Origin: Ligustrum vulgare
Taxonomy: Eukaryota; Streptophyta; Magnoliopsida; Lamiales; Oleaceae
Reading direction: 5' to 3'
DNA: 64,000 bases
Assembly: GCA_963555705.1 (NCBI GenBank)
Contig: OY743184.1
Location: forward strand, 19,023,859-19,087,858
Below the pieces are notes generated by a model. That model was given only the letters and a program-made list of their open reading frames with translations, had not been told where the DNA came from and did not search any database. The position numbers and the translations under genes were made by a program. Positions 1-12,055 of this stretch are shown here, in pieces; the first letter of the stretch is position 1, and each line of letters begins with the position of its first letter.

Positions 1-299
1 TCAATGGTATCTGATCTGCATGGAAATATCAAGCATTTGATAACATATCCTAGATGTCAAAAATTCATATGTCCGGCAATTTTGTAGCCAAGTCTCTTAA
101 ATTTTTTGGATCAGCTTTTCAAAGAAACAAAGTTACAATCTAACAAACATATAGGAGATTTTAGGTTCAAAGATCGACAGCTTCCCTTTTCAGGATCTAG
201 ATGTATTATGTTTCAAAATGCATGTTCAAATTCCATCCTTAGCCAGTTAAGTAAATCGTCCACAACCAAAAATTCAATAACATATCTGAAATCTTCTTT

Positions 300-975
300 C
301 CAACAATCCTATCATATTCATCAGTCATTGTCGATTCACTTAAACAGTTCAAACAATGGACCCGGTATATGTCAGCTAGCCTCTCCATTGTATAAATTTT
401 AACAGAGAGCTGGATACATGTAGAAAATAGTTATCATAATATTAATGGAGGTAGAAAATAGTTATCATAATATTAATGGAGGATGTGTTAAATATAAAAA
501 ACATACAAGGTGTACAAGCAGAGATGGCTATACTTACAGATTTGTCTCGCGCGCATTTAGCTATCAGCTTGATAGTTCCAACAGGCATGGATGTGAGGGC
601 GTGATACTCTACATCAGAAAGCACACAAACAACTTGTTTGAGGACGACATCATTGTAGTCCAGCAGCTGGTCACAAAGTGCAGCTAGAAAATTTGTAGAG
701 ATCTTTATAAATTAAGACATGGGAGGTATGATGAAAAGTAACAATCTATAAAGTCTTTATATGTCATTTGAGGAGTTTCAGCTCTAAAAGGATCTGCCAA
801 AAGACAAATTTTCATGCGCTCAAGAACAGACATTCTAACCTCCAATGTTGTATCAATTAATCTTTTTAAAAACTCCAAAAAGATCGGTTGGAAAGATTCA
901 TAGATATCAGGTCCCAGCATAGCAAAAAGGTCACCCACTAAGCTCACCGCTTTTAAACGAATGATTATGCATTGT
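300..975 (-). pseudogene. PDS5 cohesin-cofactor gene fragment, three exons
   Basis: Read on the minus strand, three stretches match successive HEAT-repeat exons of plant PDS5, the protein that binds cohesin and regulates sister-chromatid cohesion. The first (about 975-771) encodes RLKAVSLVGDLFA, FQPIFLEFLKRL and EVRMSVLERMKICLLADPFRAE. The second (683-538) has a good acceptor (ttctag) and donor (tct|gtaagta) and encodes ALCDQLLDYND and TIKLIAKCARDKS. The third starts at 409 after tccag, in phase, and encodes TMERLADIYRVHCLNC. It loses PDS5 similarity after IVGK, where a frame change is followed by KEDFRY and then stops. No clear GT donor follows the first exon, and the upstream exons are absent; a poly-T tract lies directly upstream. 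PDS5 proteins are usually far longer than this, so I call it a pseudogene or captured fragment rather than a working gene. Confidence 0.75.
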
Positions 976-2258
976 GCTCGATATTCCTTTTTTTTTTTTT
1001 TTTTGTTACTCAATTGTTTAAGATGTTGTGCATATGTTCCAACAACATCGATATCTTTTTTATTTCGAGATGAGAATAATTGTTCACTTCCTCATTGGAT
1101 GAACAATTGGCAGCATAGGAAAAAGGAGAAAAAAATTAATGTTGGAATGGGAAATGAAAAACGTAAGATTTGAAGTTAAAATATATGGAGAATTTATTTA
1201 CTGTGAAAGAAAAAATTAGTTTTTCTAAGAAAAAATGTAAATAAACATAGAAATTGAATATATTAAACAAAAGAAAATAACTCTGGTTGATAGTGCAAAA
1301 TAATACCTTCAAAGTTATTTGACGAAAAACAGATTTCTCATGAGCAAATGAGACGCATATGGTGTGTGGTGGGAAAAAATAACAAGCAAATTAAATATTA
1401 TATCTGATCTGTTGATCTAGCATATGTAAACCTGCACAAAATTAAAAGAAAAAGAACGAGAAGTAGATTAGGGAACGAGAAAGAAAAGTTATAGAGAATT
1501 ATTCTGACGCACTCCAGATACATTTTCTACATTTGACAAACTCATCAGAAGGTTAAAAGAAAGATATATTGGCTCACTGGTATTATTTCTCCAGAGGATA
1601 AGGCAGTAGAAATCGAATAATTTATTGTTGAACAGAGAAAACAATGAAAATATAAGTCAAATCTTGTACGGATCTTGCAAAACAAAGTCTAAACCCTTAC
1701 CTAAAATCCCGATTTTCCTTAAAATTGAAAATGAAAGTAAGATTTCTCTCAACATAAATATGGAAAGAAATAATACCTTATTTGGCAAAAGCAGACATAA
1801 TTCTTGTTTGAACCACCCAAAAGAAAGAACACCTTAACTGGTGAAAGAAAAACTTTTATTGAGTTCGCAACTACATTAAAATGTTCCAGTCGGTCATTTT
1901 GACAAATGGTCAAGCTTTTTAACAAAACATTCATATGTTTAAAATAAATATAATGAAAGATTTTTATTCTTTGAGCATTTTTATAATTTTTATTCCTCGG
2001 TATATCCCTGTTTTGAAAGAGTTTATAATATTGTAATCTTATGTATCTCTAGTCCACTGCAATCCTCAAGTCAAATGGTAAATTTCATACATGTGTGCTT
2101 GTTCTTGTTGATATTTTCTGGTGATTTATTCTGAGATTGTTTATTATTTCCACAAAATACTTTGTTTGTTTTCATGAGGTCCCTCCTTTAACGTGCTTGA
2201 AATGTTGTAGGATATTTCCTGATTGATTCATTAAATGAAAGAATAATTTCTATTTCAG
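976..2258. other. Intergenic AT-rich sequence
   Basis: I see no coding feature here beyond a poly-T run at 990-1005. The short frames at 961-1173, 1625-1837 and 1749-1934 are AT-rich and match nothing I recognise. The stretch separates a minus-strand PDS5 fragment from a plus-strand SAPS fragment. Confidence 0.5.
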
Positions 2259-2696
2259 ATAAAGAAAATTTTACATTGGAGGAACTTCTGGAAGAGGATG
2301 AAATAATTCAAGAATGCAGATCTCTTAATGGACGTCTTATTAATTTGTAAGCTCCTGATTCTCTCATCATGCTAAAATCTTATAATAAATGCTTTTGATT
2401 CTTTTGTATTCCATTTTTTTGTGTACTTGTAGACCTCTAGCATGTCGTCCCTTTTCATAAATTTCCCTAGCAGAATTTCGTTACGAGAGCAATTTTAGCT
2501 CATAGTTGAAATAACTATTTTTCACGCCAAAACATATGTTCTCCCTTTCATTTTCTTTTTGACAGAATAATCAGTAGCTATTCACAGTGATTATGTAATT
2601 TTATTGTAACCGCCTTGCAGTTTGCAGGAAACAATTCAAGTTGAAAAACTAATTAGATACATAGTGGAAGAAGCTCCAGAGGAAGCTGAGAGATGA
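2259..2696 (+). pseudogene. SAPS-domain (PP6 regulatory subunit-like) gene fragment, two exons
   Basis: The sequence from 2259 to 2346, preceded by tttcag and followed by gtaagc, encodes DKENFTLEELLEEDEIIQE and RSLNGRLIN. The next exon starts at 2621 after ttgcag and joins in frame to give LQETIQVEKLIRYIVEEAPEEAER, then a TGA at 2694-2696. This is the highly conserved amino-terminal region of plant SIT4-phosphatase-associated (SAPS) proteins, which are regulatory subunits of PP6-type phosphatases. Splice sites and phase are still correct across the intron, but the reading stops where the family continues for several hundred residues. The first exon with the usual start and all later exons are missing. 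It is best read as a captured or decayed fragment; the family call is strong and the non-functional call likely. Confidence 0.8.
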
Positions 2697-4126
2697 CGGT
2701 CGTTGAAGTGAGTGTTGAATAGAATCAAGTGTGTGTCTATATTGAAGAAATCAAGAAACTTGACCAAGAAAACTACAATTTTTTTTATACGTTAACTGTT
2801 CTATATTCCTTAAAAAAGGAAAACAAAACTAAAACACAAATCAAAATATATCATGACAAGGCACTGAAATAAAATCATATATCAAAAAGATAGAGAGTAA
2901 TCCATAGGAAACTACGAAGAGGGCCTTCTTGAAACTAAACCATTGTCATGCCTAACATTTTATAGCTTTTGGCTACTGGAATTACAACAATTTTATGAAT
3001 GAATAGCATTAGAAATTTGCACAGTGAAGGAAAAAAGAAAAAAGGAAGACATCGATATCTCACTGGCTCGGATCGGCTTCACATCCGATTCGGAGCTTCA
3101 AAAAGTTTATGCTAAAAATCAGCAGTTCATTGTTCCTTTGTCCTAAAAAACGACGCAGAAAAAAATCACCTGTTACCAAAATAAAAATTTGTTAACTATT
3201 TTGTTGGCATCAAGAATAAAAATCAGATAAAATTCTAAGCCGACCAAAGGATCTTTTTGCTTGGTCTTCTTCTATCTTCTTGACGAGATTCAGGTAAGGG
3301 GGATAATTCAAACAGAAGAAGCCGAGAAGGAAAGTGAAGAAAAGAGTACTGAAGAGAGAGAGAGAGGCGATATTTGTTCAAATGATTTTAGTATGAAACC
3401 AGAGAGGGGGGATAGGGGAGAGAGATCAAAAGGGATCCATCGTCCAGATATTTGTTGGTCTGAACTGTTGAGAAACCGATTGAGAAACATTTGCTTTGTC
3501 AAGTGTGAACACAAGGGGGACAGATTTTGGCTATCCTCTCTTTTAAGAGAAGGAGAAGGAGAAGGAGAAGGAAGATATCATGATCAGTGTGCACTCTCTC
3601 GATGACCCCTTATATTTTATATTTCAAAAAATTTAAAGAGTTTGTTGAGAAACTCTCTTTGTTAAACAACTGTAAGCCTTCTACTCCTCAAAATCAAGTC
3701 TTACCGAGAATTTTACTTCGTTGAACAATCCCATTTAATTAAGACACTGCCTGAATCAAGATATCTTGAAAATATTGATAACAAATTCAACTTTTCTATG
3801 CAACCCCACTTCACTTTACTCTTAAAATTGAAAGTTCCATTTATTTTTTGGATAATAAAAAAAAATCCTTCTCAAAATACAGAAGCTTAAACAAGTGAAT
3901 GGCAAGAATATACCCTATCAACTGATAATTACAACTCATCTGGCGTGTTTTTGTGTATATTTGGGTATGCATACACATAACTTCTGGTATTCAGGGCGTG
4001 TTTATTAATTAGAATCGGGATATGCACTTATGTTATATGTATACAAAATCGTAATCCTGTGTACATATATACCCTCGTATATGATTATATACGTTAACAC
4101 TGTATAATACGAAATTTCAGGGAGGG
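2697..4126. other. Intergenic sequence between gene fragments
   Basis: I found no gene. A GA-rich stretch at 3300-3600 (aga and gaaggag repeats) gives an open frame at 3261-3605, but its composition is low-complexity. I looked on the minus strand for the second exon of the CLPTM1-like gene that starts at 4357 and found nothing resembling it. Confidence 0.5.
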
Positions 4127-4357
4127 TTAGAGACGAACCAAAGGTTCTCCCTTGTGGAAGAGATTGGGGATCTGATTAGAGGTTTGAGTAGGGGTTTTCT
4201 TAGGTCCAAAGAATTTGGATGCGAAGTACCAAAACACTGCCACTCTTATAATTCCCGTCAGCATCTTTCCAACACCCGGCTGCTGCTGCTGCTGCTGTCG
4301 CCTTCCTTCTCCTCCTCCACCGTCACCACCGCCACCTTCTATCGCCGGCGGTGCCAT
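4127..4357 (-). pseudogene. First exon of a CLPTM1-like membrane protein gene, orphaned
   Basis: The frame starts with ATG at 4357-4355. It encodes MAPPAIEGGGG, a glycine and glutamine stretch (QQQQQQ, from a CTG/CTG repeat on the plus strand), then ITGIIRVAVFWYFASKFFGPKK-like sequence and LFHKGEPL. This is the amino terminus of plant homologues of cleft lip and palate transmembrane protein 1, multi-span membrane proteins of about 590 residues. After GEPL a possible donor (gttcgt) appears, and the frame runs only three more codons (VRL) to a stop. The following exons, which would begin with the conserved W-Y-L-S segment, were not found in the 4 kb downstream. The family is clear; whether this exon is still transcribed cannot be told. 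Confidence 0.75.
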
Positions 4358-6289
4358 CCCTTTCCCTATTTTCTTATTAGAGCAACAAATTGTTGCGAAA
4401 CGAGCTTATTTTAATCTAAACGCTTCGCCACCGCCACAGTTACACGACGAAGCTGCTACTCGTGGTGCTATTATCGGTGAGATCGAAGGAAGCGACATTG
4501 GTGAGAGAGTATATATAGCCGAATTAGGGTGGCCACGAGAGTAGCAATTTTATTTAGGTAGCAATTTTTTAGTGCTAAAAATTACTCTCTCACCAATGTC
4601 ACTAAATAAAAAAAAAAATTTAGGTAGCCGAATTAGGGTGAGAGAGTATAACTTAAAAATTTTATTTAGGTAGTAATTTTTCTAAAATTTTATACTAACA
4701 CTAAAAAATTAAAAATTGCTCATACTCTTTTCCCTCTCGTCTCACGGTAAAATGTACATTGGTTTAATAATATTTGCAATTTAAGCTTTCTATGAATCAA
4801 AAGTTCAAGATTGAATTGTAATTTAAGTTGATGAACCTAAAGTTTTCAGTTTTTATAATTCAAACTTTAATTTTCTTTTATTGTTTTACAAACTTAAGAG
4901 TTTTTTAATTTTTTTTTTTTTTTGTAATGCATTACAATTAAATTTGATATATTCATAGTTCGGACTCTAGTGTACATTTTTTTGTTATCTCGAGTTCATT
5001 TTCTCTATTTAAAATATAATTAGTCTTCACTATTAAGTCAACTAATTGAGTTTCTTAGCTTAATTTTCTCTCATGCACAAATATTGTCGAGTAGTAATGT
5101 GTTCGGAATACGTATCGAAATGATTTATATGAAAATATTTATTTTATGTGTATATAAAGAAAATATTATAAATAGAACAGAACCCGAATAATTTGAGGAA
5201 AAAATGTGTATGGTTAAAAATTAATTTGAGAAAATGTATAGTTTATAAATTAGCTTATACACCAAAAAATATGATTAACAAACGGAGGCTGTTTACTACC
5301 TAAATTATAAAATACTTTTGAACTGTCACCAAACTTGAACATTTATATTTTATCATTCAAAATGATTAGGAGATGATAAAAAAACGTGAATCGCCCCGAA
5401 TACGATGTGTACTCGACCTAATGGGAAGAAATGAGTTTGGGATGGGATGAAAAAATTCGAGTGGATTGCGAGGCATGATGGCTTGAATCTGCTCCGACTC
5501 GCCTGAATAATTTTTTTGACAAAAAATTATAAGAAAAAGCAAAAAAAAAAAATTAAACGTTGCAGAAATGTCGATCCGCCTCAAATCTACCCTGTCTAGT
5601 GGTGGCAATGGGCAGAGACAGCAAGCTTAGCCACAAGCTCGTGTCAAACGAGCCGAGCATGACAATAGGCAAGCTCGGCACGAGCCCCGGGCCATGCTTT
5701 GGCTCTTTGCTCATCTCTTTTTTTTCATTTATAGTTGAATATAAATTATATATTATAGATAAATTTATAATTAGTTGTGTAATAAATTAATAACTAATGT
5801 AATAGAGTTAAGTAAAGTAAACATAACAAATGTGTTTGATAAACAAAATAAATTGATAAATCAGTTTATAAACTAAATAATTTTTCAAATCACTTTTTAA
5901 GTACACACATTTTCTCTCTCCAATTTTCAATCACTACATTTTACTTCAAAATTATAAATAAATAAGTTTATAAATCAAACAGTGTTACCAAACAATGACA
6001 ATTATAAGTTCAAATATCAAATTATAATTCAAAAACAAGAATTGAGTAAATAAAATTTAAAAGTTTAAAAATTAAAACTCTCATTCTTTTTTTGGGACTT
6101 GGGCCGGCTACTGAATTGAATAATTGAATTTTCTAGTGAGCAGAGTTAAAATTGTACACGAATAATTTGTTAAGAGTATATTTTTTTTTTTTAAAATCAA
6201 ATTAGTATTTATGTAAAGACTTTAGTAAAGAAATTTAATATTTAAAGCTAAATATCATTTACGTGACTACATGGAATTTCAGCGTACTT
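4358..6289. other. Intergenic AT-rich sequence with MITE-like copy
   Basis: Two imperfect copies of a block containing 'gccgaattagggtg' and 'ttatttaggtag' lie at about 4510-4570 and 4625-4680, a small local duplication. At about 5835-5997 there is a MITE-like unit with 'cactttttaa', 'cacacattttctctc' and an end reading 'gtgttaccaaaca'; related units recur through the window. A GC-richer patch at 5590-5710 resembles a transposon end (tagtggtggcaatggg). I see no gene. Confidence 0.5.
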
Positions 6290-6292
6290 ATT

Positions 6293-6660
6293 TTATATGT
6301 GAAAATGAGCTTCCTGCCAATATTTGACACACATTAACGCTTCGAAAATATCTTCTTTGAATCGGTTCCTTACTTTTGACAAAACCCTTTTATTTGCATT
6401 AAAAGCAAACTCTGAAACTACTGTGCTAATCAGAGGTGTTAATAGATCTTTACCTATGGCATAAACAATTGGATATCTCTGTTCATTTGCTGGCCAAAAT
6501 CCAAGCAAATCAAATTCTAAAGATTCAGCTGGCTCTACATTTCTAAGTAATTCCCGTTTAAAATAGTTTCTCAATTCTTCTGGTAATACAAATGGACTAG
6601 ATTCGTTATGACAACTCGGGACATATTGTAAGAAAAAGCTCCTTGTGTATCCCTAATTTA
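6293..6660 (-). pseudogene. hAT transposase C-terminal dimerisation domain remnant
   Basis: On the minus strand the frame reads ELRNYFKRELLRNVEPAES, FDLLGFWPANEQRYPIVY, PLISTVVSEFAFNANKRVL and EDIFEALMCVKYW. The order 'W-N-RYP', 'P-STV-SE-AF', 'R-L', 'EAL-C--W' is that of the hATC dimerisation domain at the end of hAT-family transposases (the BED-zinc-finger, RICESLEEPER-like group). The catalytic part and BED finger are missing, so this is a fossil of a hAT element. The short frame at 6679-6939 just upstream may be part of the same fossil but has no motif I recognise. Confidence 0.65.
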
Positions 6661-7412
6661 TTTCATTAAATCTAATAATTATACTTCGTCGTGTTTAAGT
6701 GTAGTGGCACATGATGATGCAGATAGTGTATGACTAGCATTAGTTCTTAATCTTACTACATTTGAATTATATGGTGTAGATTGTATACGACCAACATTAG
6801 TTCTTAATCTTACTGCATATGAATTATACACGTTTTCTAAATTATTGTAAGTGATAGGGGTGTCCAAAATCCATGCGTTATTAATTTTGAAAAAAGAAAG
6901 TTTGCACCCTTTAAATTGCAACGCGAGTCCATTACGCACGTTAAGGAAAATGACATATGTACAAGGATATTTTAGTAGTTTATAATCGTGCTCTGTTTAG
7001 TACAAATTAAAATATAATTTTTAATTTAAGTTAAAGTCAACAATCGATTTCAATCACATAGTACATGAGATCCACACATCTCATAAATTTTTATTAAAAT
7101 TTACTAAAATATGATTTTAATATCCACAAAATATTTGTTGTGTTTTGCATTTCTTTGTAACTTTAGACCTTCTAACAAAAAAAAAAGTTCCCAAAATTTT
7201 TACATAAATTATTTATTTGACCTCGCTTGTAGTATTTGTTCGGTGGATGTTAAAATTTGATTTTTAGTAAATTGTGATAAAAATTGATGAAATATGTTTG
7301 AAAAGTTGTAAATTCTATAAAAATATAGCTGAAATTAATTATTAACTGTGGTTTAAATTAAAATTTAGATTTTAATTAGTACCAGTTTGGTAAACAGTTT
7401 AAAACTCGCTTT

Positions 7413-8510
7413 AGTCTTTGTTTGGTAACACTGTTTGATTTATAAACTTATTTATTTATGATTTTAAGGTAAAAAAAGTGATTGAAAATTAGAGAGAAAA
7501 TATATGTAGTTAAAAAGTAATTTGAGAAATTGTGTAGTTTATATAATTTATAAACTAATTTATTTTGGTTACTAAACGGAGGCAAACCATACAATTTCCT
7601 AAAACACTTTTTAATAACACACATTTTCTCCCTCAACTTTTCAACCACACTTTTTGCCTTAAAATTATGGATGAAAATAATACTCACGGACCAGATACCC
7701 GTTAGAGACCCGACATAAATGGATGGGGATTACTCGACTAAATGGGTTCGTGGGTAGGGTATGGAGGTAAACTTTAACAATCATGCTACATGAATATAAT
7801 ATTTGATATAAAGTTATACACATGCACACATGGTAACAATCCATTTATTAACTCATCACATCAACTCCAAAATCAACCGTCCACAATTTTTCGGTCACCT
7901 TTTCGATCCGAATTTTCGGGTAAAATAGCATTACCCAAGCTTTAAAACCAGACATGGGTATAGGTCGGGTGTGAGTTTTACTACAATACACATACCCGAC
8001 CTGCATACCCATTTATTTCCTTAAAAAATTATAGAATTTAAAACAAAAGTGATTATGTAAAAAAATAATAAATACATAAATAATAGAACCCAAATATCTA
8101 TTGACATTGTTAACGTCTAAATATTAATATGTTTAAATTATTGACTTTGTTAATGTCTAAAAAAATTGTTCAAATTCGTTTGTTTAGTTTCAACATAGAA
8201 CAAGCTTTTTTTCTAGCCAAATTCAAGTGAATCCCAATATTTAACTAATTCAAGTTAATCCGAAGCACCAATAATCTATAACACATTTATAGCCATAAAA
8301 AAATTTAAAAAAAAAAAATTAGTAATGAATTTCAAATGGGTATAGAAAACATACCCACCCCCCACCCGCCATTCTTAAATGGGTATATGGGTAGGATATG
8401 GAAGTTGTAAAATTTTAGTGGGTATTGTATGAGTTTGGCAAACCCGACCCATTGTCATCTCTACTCAAAATTATAAATAAATCAGTTTATAAACTATTAC
8501 AATGTCACCA
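7413..8510. repeat. MITE copies flanking and hosting the hAT-like insertion
   Basis: The stretch 7413-7582 runs from 'gtctttgtttggtaac' to 'ggttactaaacggaggc', imperfect inverted ends of a Tourist-like MITE. The next unit (about 7584-7668, resuming 8467-8510) shares 'cactttttaata', 'cacacattttctccc' and 'aaattataaataaatcag', and was interrupted by the hAT-like insertion. Confidence 0.5.
7669..8466. mobile_element. Non-autonomous hAT-like insertion with 8-bp target duplication
   Basis: The direct repeat AAAATTAT lies at 7661-7668 and 8467-8474. Removing the 798 bp between them restores a MITE sequence found elsewhere in this window (compare 5945-5975: 'caaaattataaataaataag'). The left end starts 'ggatgaaaataatactcac'. 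The right end, reversed, contains 'agatgacaatgggtcggg', the form typical of hAT ends in plants. There is no coding capacity inside. An 8-bp duplication is the hAT hallmark. Confidence 0.65.
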
Positions 8511-8523
8511 TATGAAGACTTAA

Positions 8524-8694
8524 GCCTTTGTTTGGTAACACTATTTGTTTTATAAACTTGTTTATTTATGATTTTGAGGTAAAAAGTAGTGATTGGAAAT
8601 TTTATAGAGAAAATGTGTGCAATTAAAAAGTGATTAAAAATGTGTATTTTATAAATTGGTCTATAAAATAAAAGTACGATTACCAGACGTAAGC
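8524..8694. repeat. Tourist-like (PIF/Harbinger) MITE with TAA duplication
   Basis: The 171-bp unit starts 'gcctttgtttggtaac' and ends 'gattaccagacgtaagc', which are inverted repeats of one another with a few mismatches. The three bases on each side are TAA. Small size, AT richness, inverted ends and a TAA duplication fit a PIF/Harbinger-derived MITE. Confidence 0.65.
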
Positions 8695-10054
8695 TAAATA
8701 AAAGCCCCCACTAACACCCTGTTCGGGGGCTTTGGTGTGGGTTATAATATGGGTTTTTTGTGTTTTTCGAGGTAAGATGTGTGGTTAAAAATTGAAGAGA
8801 AAAAATTTATATAATTAAAAAGTAATTTGAGAAATTGTGTAGATTATAATTTGAATTATAACTCAAGTCGTCAAACACACTGTAAAAATGTTAATCCTCA
8901 AGACCACAACCATTGTGTACTGTATAGTCATGCGATTAATTACACTATTACGAATTCATCGACCTATCTCCATTGACTAGTTAGGTCTCCTCAGGGTCTG
9001 ATCGTCTAAGATCATTAATTTGAAAAAGACATAAAATTTAATTTACACAACTTTTAGCATCACTTTTTAATTATACATATTTTTTCTCTTCAATTTTTAA
9101 CATACATCTTATCTAAAAAACACAAATAAATCAACCAAATAAATAATTCAAATTCCATTTTGAGTGCTGCCTAACAAGGCCTTAGTAATACAACAAGAAG
9201 TTTGAAATGACAAGTAGTTGCTACATGTACCCAATTCCTATGTTACTGTACTGTCATAATCTACAATTACAGTACAATTTTTCAAATAACATTTTAATTA
9301 TATAAATTTTATTTCTCCATTTTTTGTTTAAAAACAAATAATGTAATGTTTTTGAGATAAAATATGTGATAGCAAAATGGTTTTGGATAATATATGTGAT
9401 TAAAAAAAATTCAAAAAAGTGTTATTTAAAAATATGTTTAAAAATAAATTTTCCAAATTAAAATAAATAAATCAATTTATAATTGACATTGAGCTAAATA
9501 TATTGTCACTACATTTTTTTATATGTGCACCACATTTTTATTGCAAAAAATGTCAATAACCTTTAATCAGTATTATAATTATGTCCCCCCTAACTTTTTT
9601 TTTTCATATTCTTATTTTAATTCTTTCTTTAAATTAATATATATCGTCTCTTCTATCGATATCTGTCAAAAAATTTATTAAGAGGGATTAAAAAATTCAT
9701 TTATTCACCGCTTGTACAGTTAATAAGTAAAAAAAAAAATCAAAAATTTAATTGAATACATGTTCACTGTTAAAATAAAAAAATAAAAATAAAAAAATGG
9801 ATGAAAACTATCATGAGGGACAAAATTTGATAATTGCTAAAAATTTAATGATAAGAACTTGATGAAAAAATAAAGAACGTAAATGTAATAATCAATAAAG
9901 ATTATGGACCAATAATGTAATTCAAATGTGGTGTAGTTATAAGAAATTGTGGTGCAAATACGATTACCCTTGACATTGTTACCAAACAAAGCAATATTCT
10001 CAAGGCTAGCTCTCGTGATTGTTCAAAGTGTTAAAGAGAGTCTTGAGATCATTA
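8695..10054. other. Intergenic sequence with further MITE-like copies
   Basis: Related MITE-like units are visible at about 8709-8890 (containing 'gaggtaagatgtgtggttaaaa') and, in reverse orientation, at about 9030-9185 (containing 'ttttttctcttcaattttta'). The rest is AT-rich without a gene. Confidence 0.45.
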
Positions 10055-10063
10055 ATTAATTAT

Positions 10064-11502
10064 GGGTTAATAGCACAAAACGTCCCTACCTTTGACATGT
10101 ATTGTGCAAAACATCTCAATGTTTTGATTTTTGACGCTGAACGTCCCAACCATTACATTTTCTTGTTGGAGACGTCATTTTCGTTATATTTAACCTTATT
10201 TCAACGTTAAATGAGGGACATTTTTGTCCAATTCTATTTTTAATTCATTTCTTAAAGGTAATTGACACAAAACGTCCTTACGTTTGACACTCATTGTGGA
10301 AAAAGTCCATACGTTCATTTTTTTGGCGAATAACGTCCCTACCTTTAGATTTTCTTGCAGATTAGTCCCCAAATTTTACTTTTCTTTCAATTTAGTCATT
10401 CCGTATTTGATTTAAAGGTCATTGTCTTCAAATGTGTAAACTTTTGATCTACAACTCCGAATTGTACTCTGTTTTGTGTGTTGAACTCTAAATTCAACCA
10501 TATTTCTTATGATGTATCATGTGCTCATTTATTAAACATTTCGTTTTGACTTTTGTATTGTAGATACTTATTTTGTTATGGCATCATTGATTAAAGTAAA
10601 TTGATTTCTGTAAATTTTATTGAAACAGCGAAATTTTAATTTTAGTGTGCGTTCGACGGCCAGCGAAATTTATAAATTGGATTTATTTGACTTTTTTTTA
10701 ATTTTTTAAGGTAAAATGTCTGATTAAAAATTGGTATGTTTAGCCCATGTTTGAGCCATATTATACTCTCAAATCACTTTTTGAACAACACAGTTTCTTT
10801 CTAATATGGCTCAAATAGGGACTAAACATGCTAATTTTTAACCAAACATTTTACCTTAAAAAAATAAAAAAAAGTCAAATAAATACAATTTATAAATTCC
10901 GCTGGCCGTCGAACACACACTAAAATTAAAATTTCACTGTTTCAATAAAATTTACAGAAATCAATTTACGTTAATCAATGATGCCCTAACAAAATAAGTA
11001 TCTACAATACAAAAGTCAAAACGAAATGTTTAATAAATGAGCACATGATACATCATAAGAAAGATGGTTGAATTTGGAGTTCAACGCAAAAAACGGAGTG
11101 CAATTCCGAGTTGTAGATTAAAAGTTATACACGTTTGAAGACAGTGACTTTTAAATCAAATACGAAATGACTAAATTGAAAGAAAAGTAAAATTTGGGAA
11201 CTAATCTGTAAGAAAATCTAAAAGTATGGACGTTATTCGTCAAAAAAATAAACGTATGGACTTTTTCCACAATGAGTGTCAAACGTAGGGACGTTTTGTG
11301 CCAATTACCATTAAGAAATGAATTAAAAATGGAATTGGACAAAAATGCTCCTCATTTAACGTTGAAATATGGTTAAATATAACGAAAAGGACGTCTCCAA
11401 CAAGAAAATGTAAAAGTTGGGACGTTCAGCGTCAAAAATCAAAACGTTGGGATGTTTTGCACAATACATGTCAAAAGTAGGGACGTTTTGTGCTATTAAC
11501 CC
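10064..11502. mobile_element. Mutator-like foldback element, 1.44 kb, 9-bp target duplication
   Basis: The sequence from 10064 (gggttaatagcacaaaacg) is repeated in reverse complement ending at 11502 (cgttttgtgctattaaccc). The two arms of about 700 bp stay similar all the way to a short loop near 10770-10790. The direct repeat ATTAATTAT flanks the element at 10055-10063 and 11503-11511. The 9-bp duplication and long inverted arms fit a MULE-derived foldback element. The short frames at 10019-10210 and 11151-11342 lie in the arms and are not genes. Confidence 0.85.
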
Positions 11503-11869
11503 ATTAATTATCTATAACACGAAGTTATTAATGTAACTAAACACTAGAATCTTTATCCTTTCTCTATTTTGTAATATAAAAGAAGGACAGTTGGAGATGA
11601 AAATTCCGCTCAAATTTTTGCAAAGAATCCCACCTAGCCTGTTTGGAAAAAAGAAAAAGGTTGCAAAATTCCTGCCTATGTTTTTTCAGGAGGAGAAAAC
11701 AGTGAAATAAAATAATAATAAAAAATTATGTCCAAAAGCTAGTCCATGTCAGAGAAATGGTAGGCGCCTAAAGGTGGAAATACTGCTGACGGAAGTTGAT
11801 GAGTATTCAAAATTCAATTTTCAAATTAAAGTAAACAGTGAAAAATTCCCTCCACTCTTCTCTTCATGG

Positions 11870-12055
11870 TCAGATTTCCGTGGTGCTTTGTTCGCCTCCA
11901 TGAGCATCTTCCTGATCACGAAACCATCGAAACAATCTCAAGACATTTGGGTGATGGAGGTTGGTCTGGATCTTCATTTCCCTCCTCAACTGGTGGTGCA
12001 ATCGGTACTTCTCTATTTGTTCCTTAAAAATCACCTGATTCACTTTCAGCGCCAC
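11870..12055 (-). pseudogene. Captured Aurora-type protein kinase fragment
   Basis: On the minus strand the frame reads ALKV, then [43 protein letters not shown] and AHGGE. This is the VAIK-lysine strand, the regulatory helix and the following strands of plant Aurora kinases, the serine/threonine kinases of spindle and cytokinesis. The lysine of ALKV and the helix glutamate (RRE) are present. Six extra bases interrupt ALKV and VIF where an intron remnant may be. The segment between DQE and AHGGE is deleted, and the frame then ends. The glycine loop, HRD and DFG motifs are absent, so it cannot make a kinase. Just upstream a second copy of 'atttttaaggagcaaa' hints at a microduplication made during capture. 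Confidence 0.75.

Noticed and set aside
705..1013. Start of a real PDS5 gene at the ATG near 1013
   Set aside because: The first residues come from a poly-A/T tract (MSNKKKKKK) unrelated to PDS5; the homology begins later, in mid-protein.
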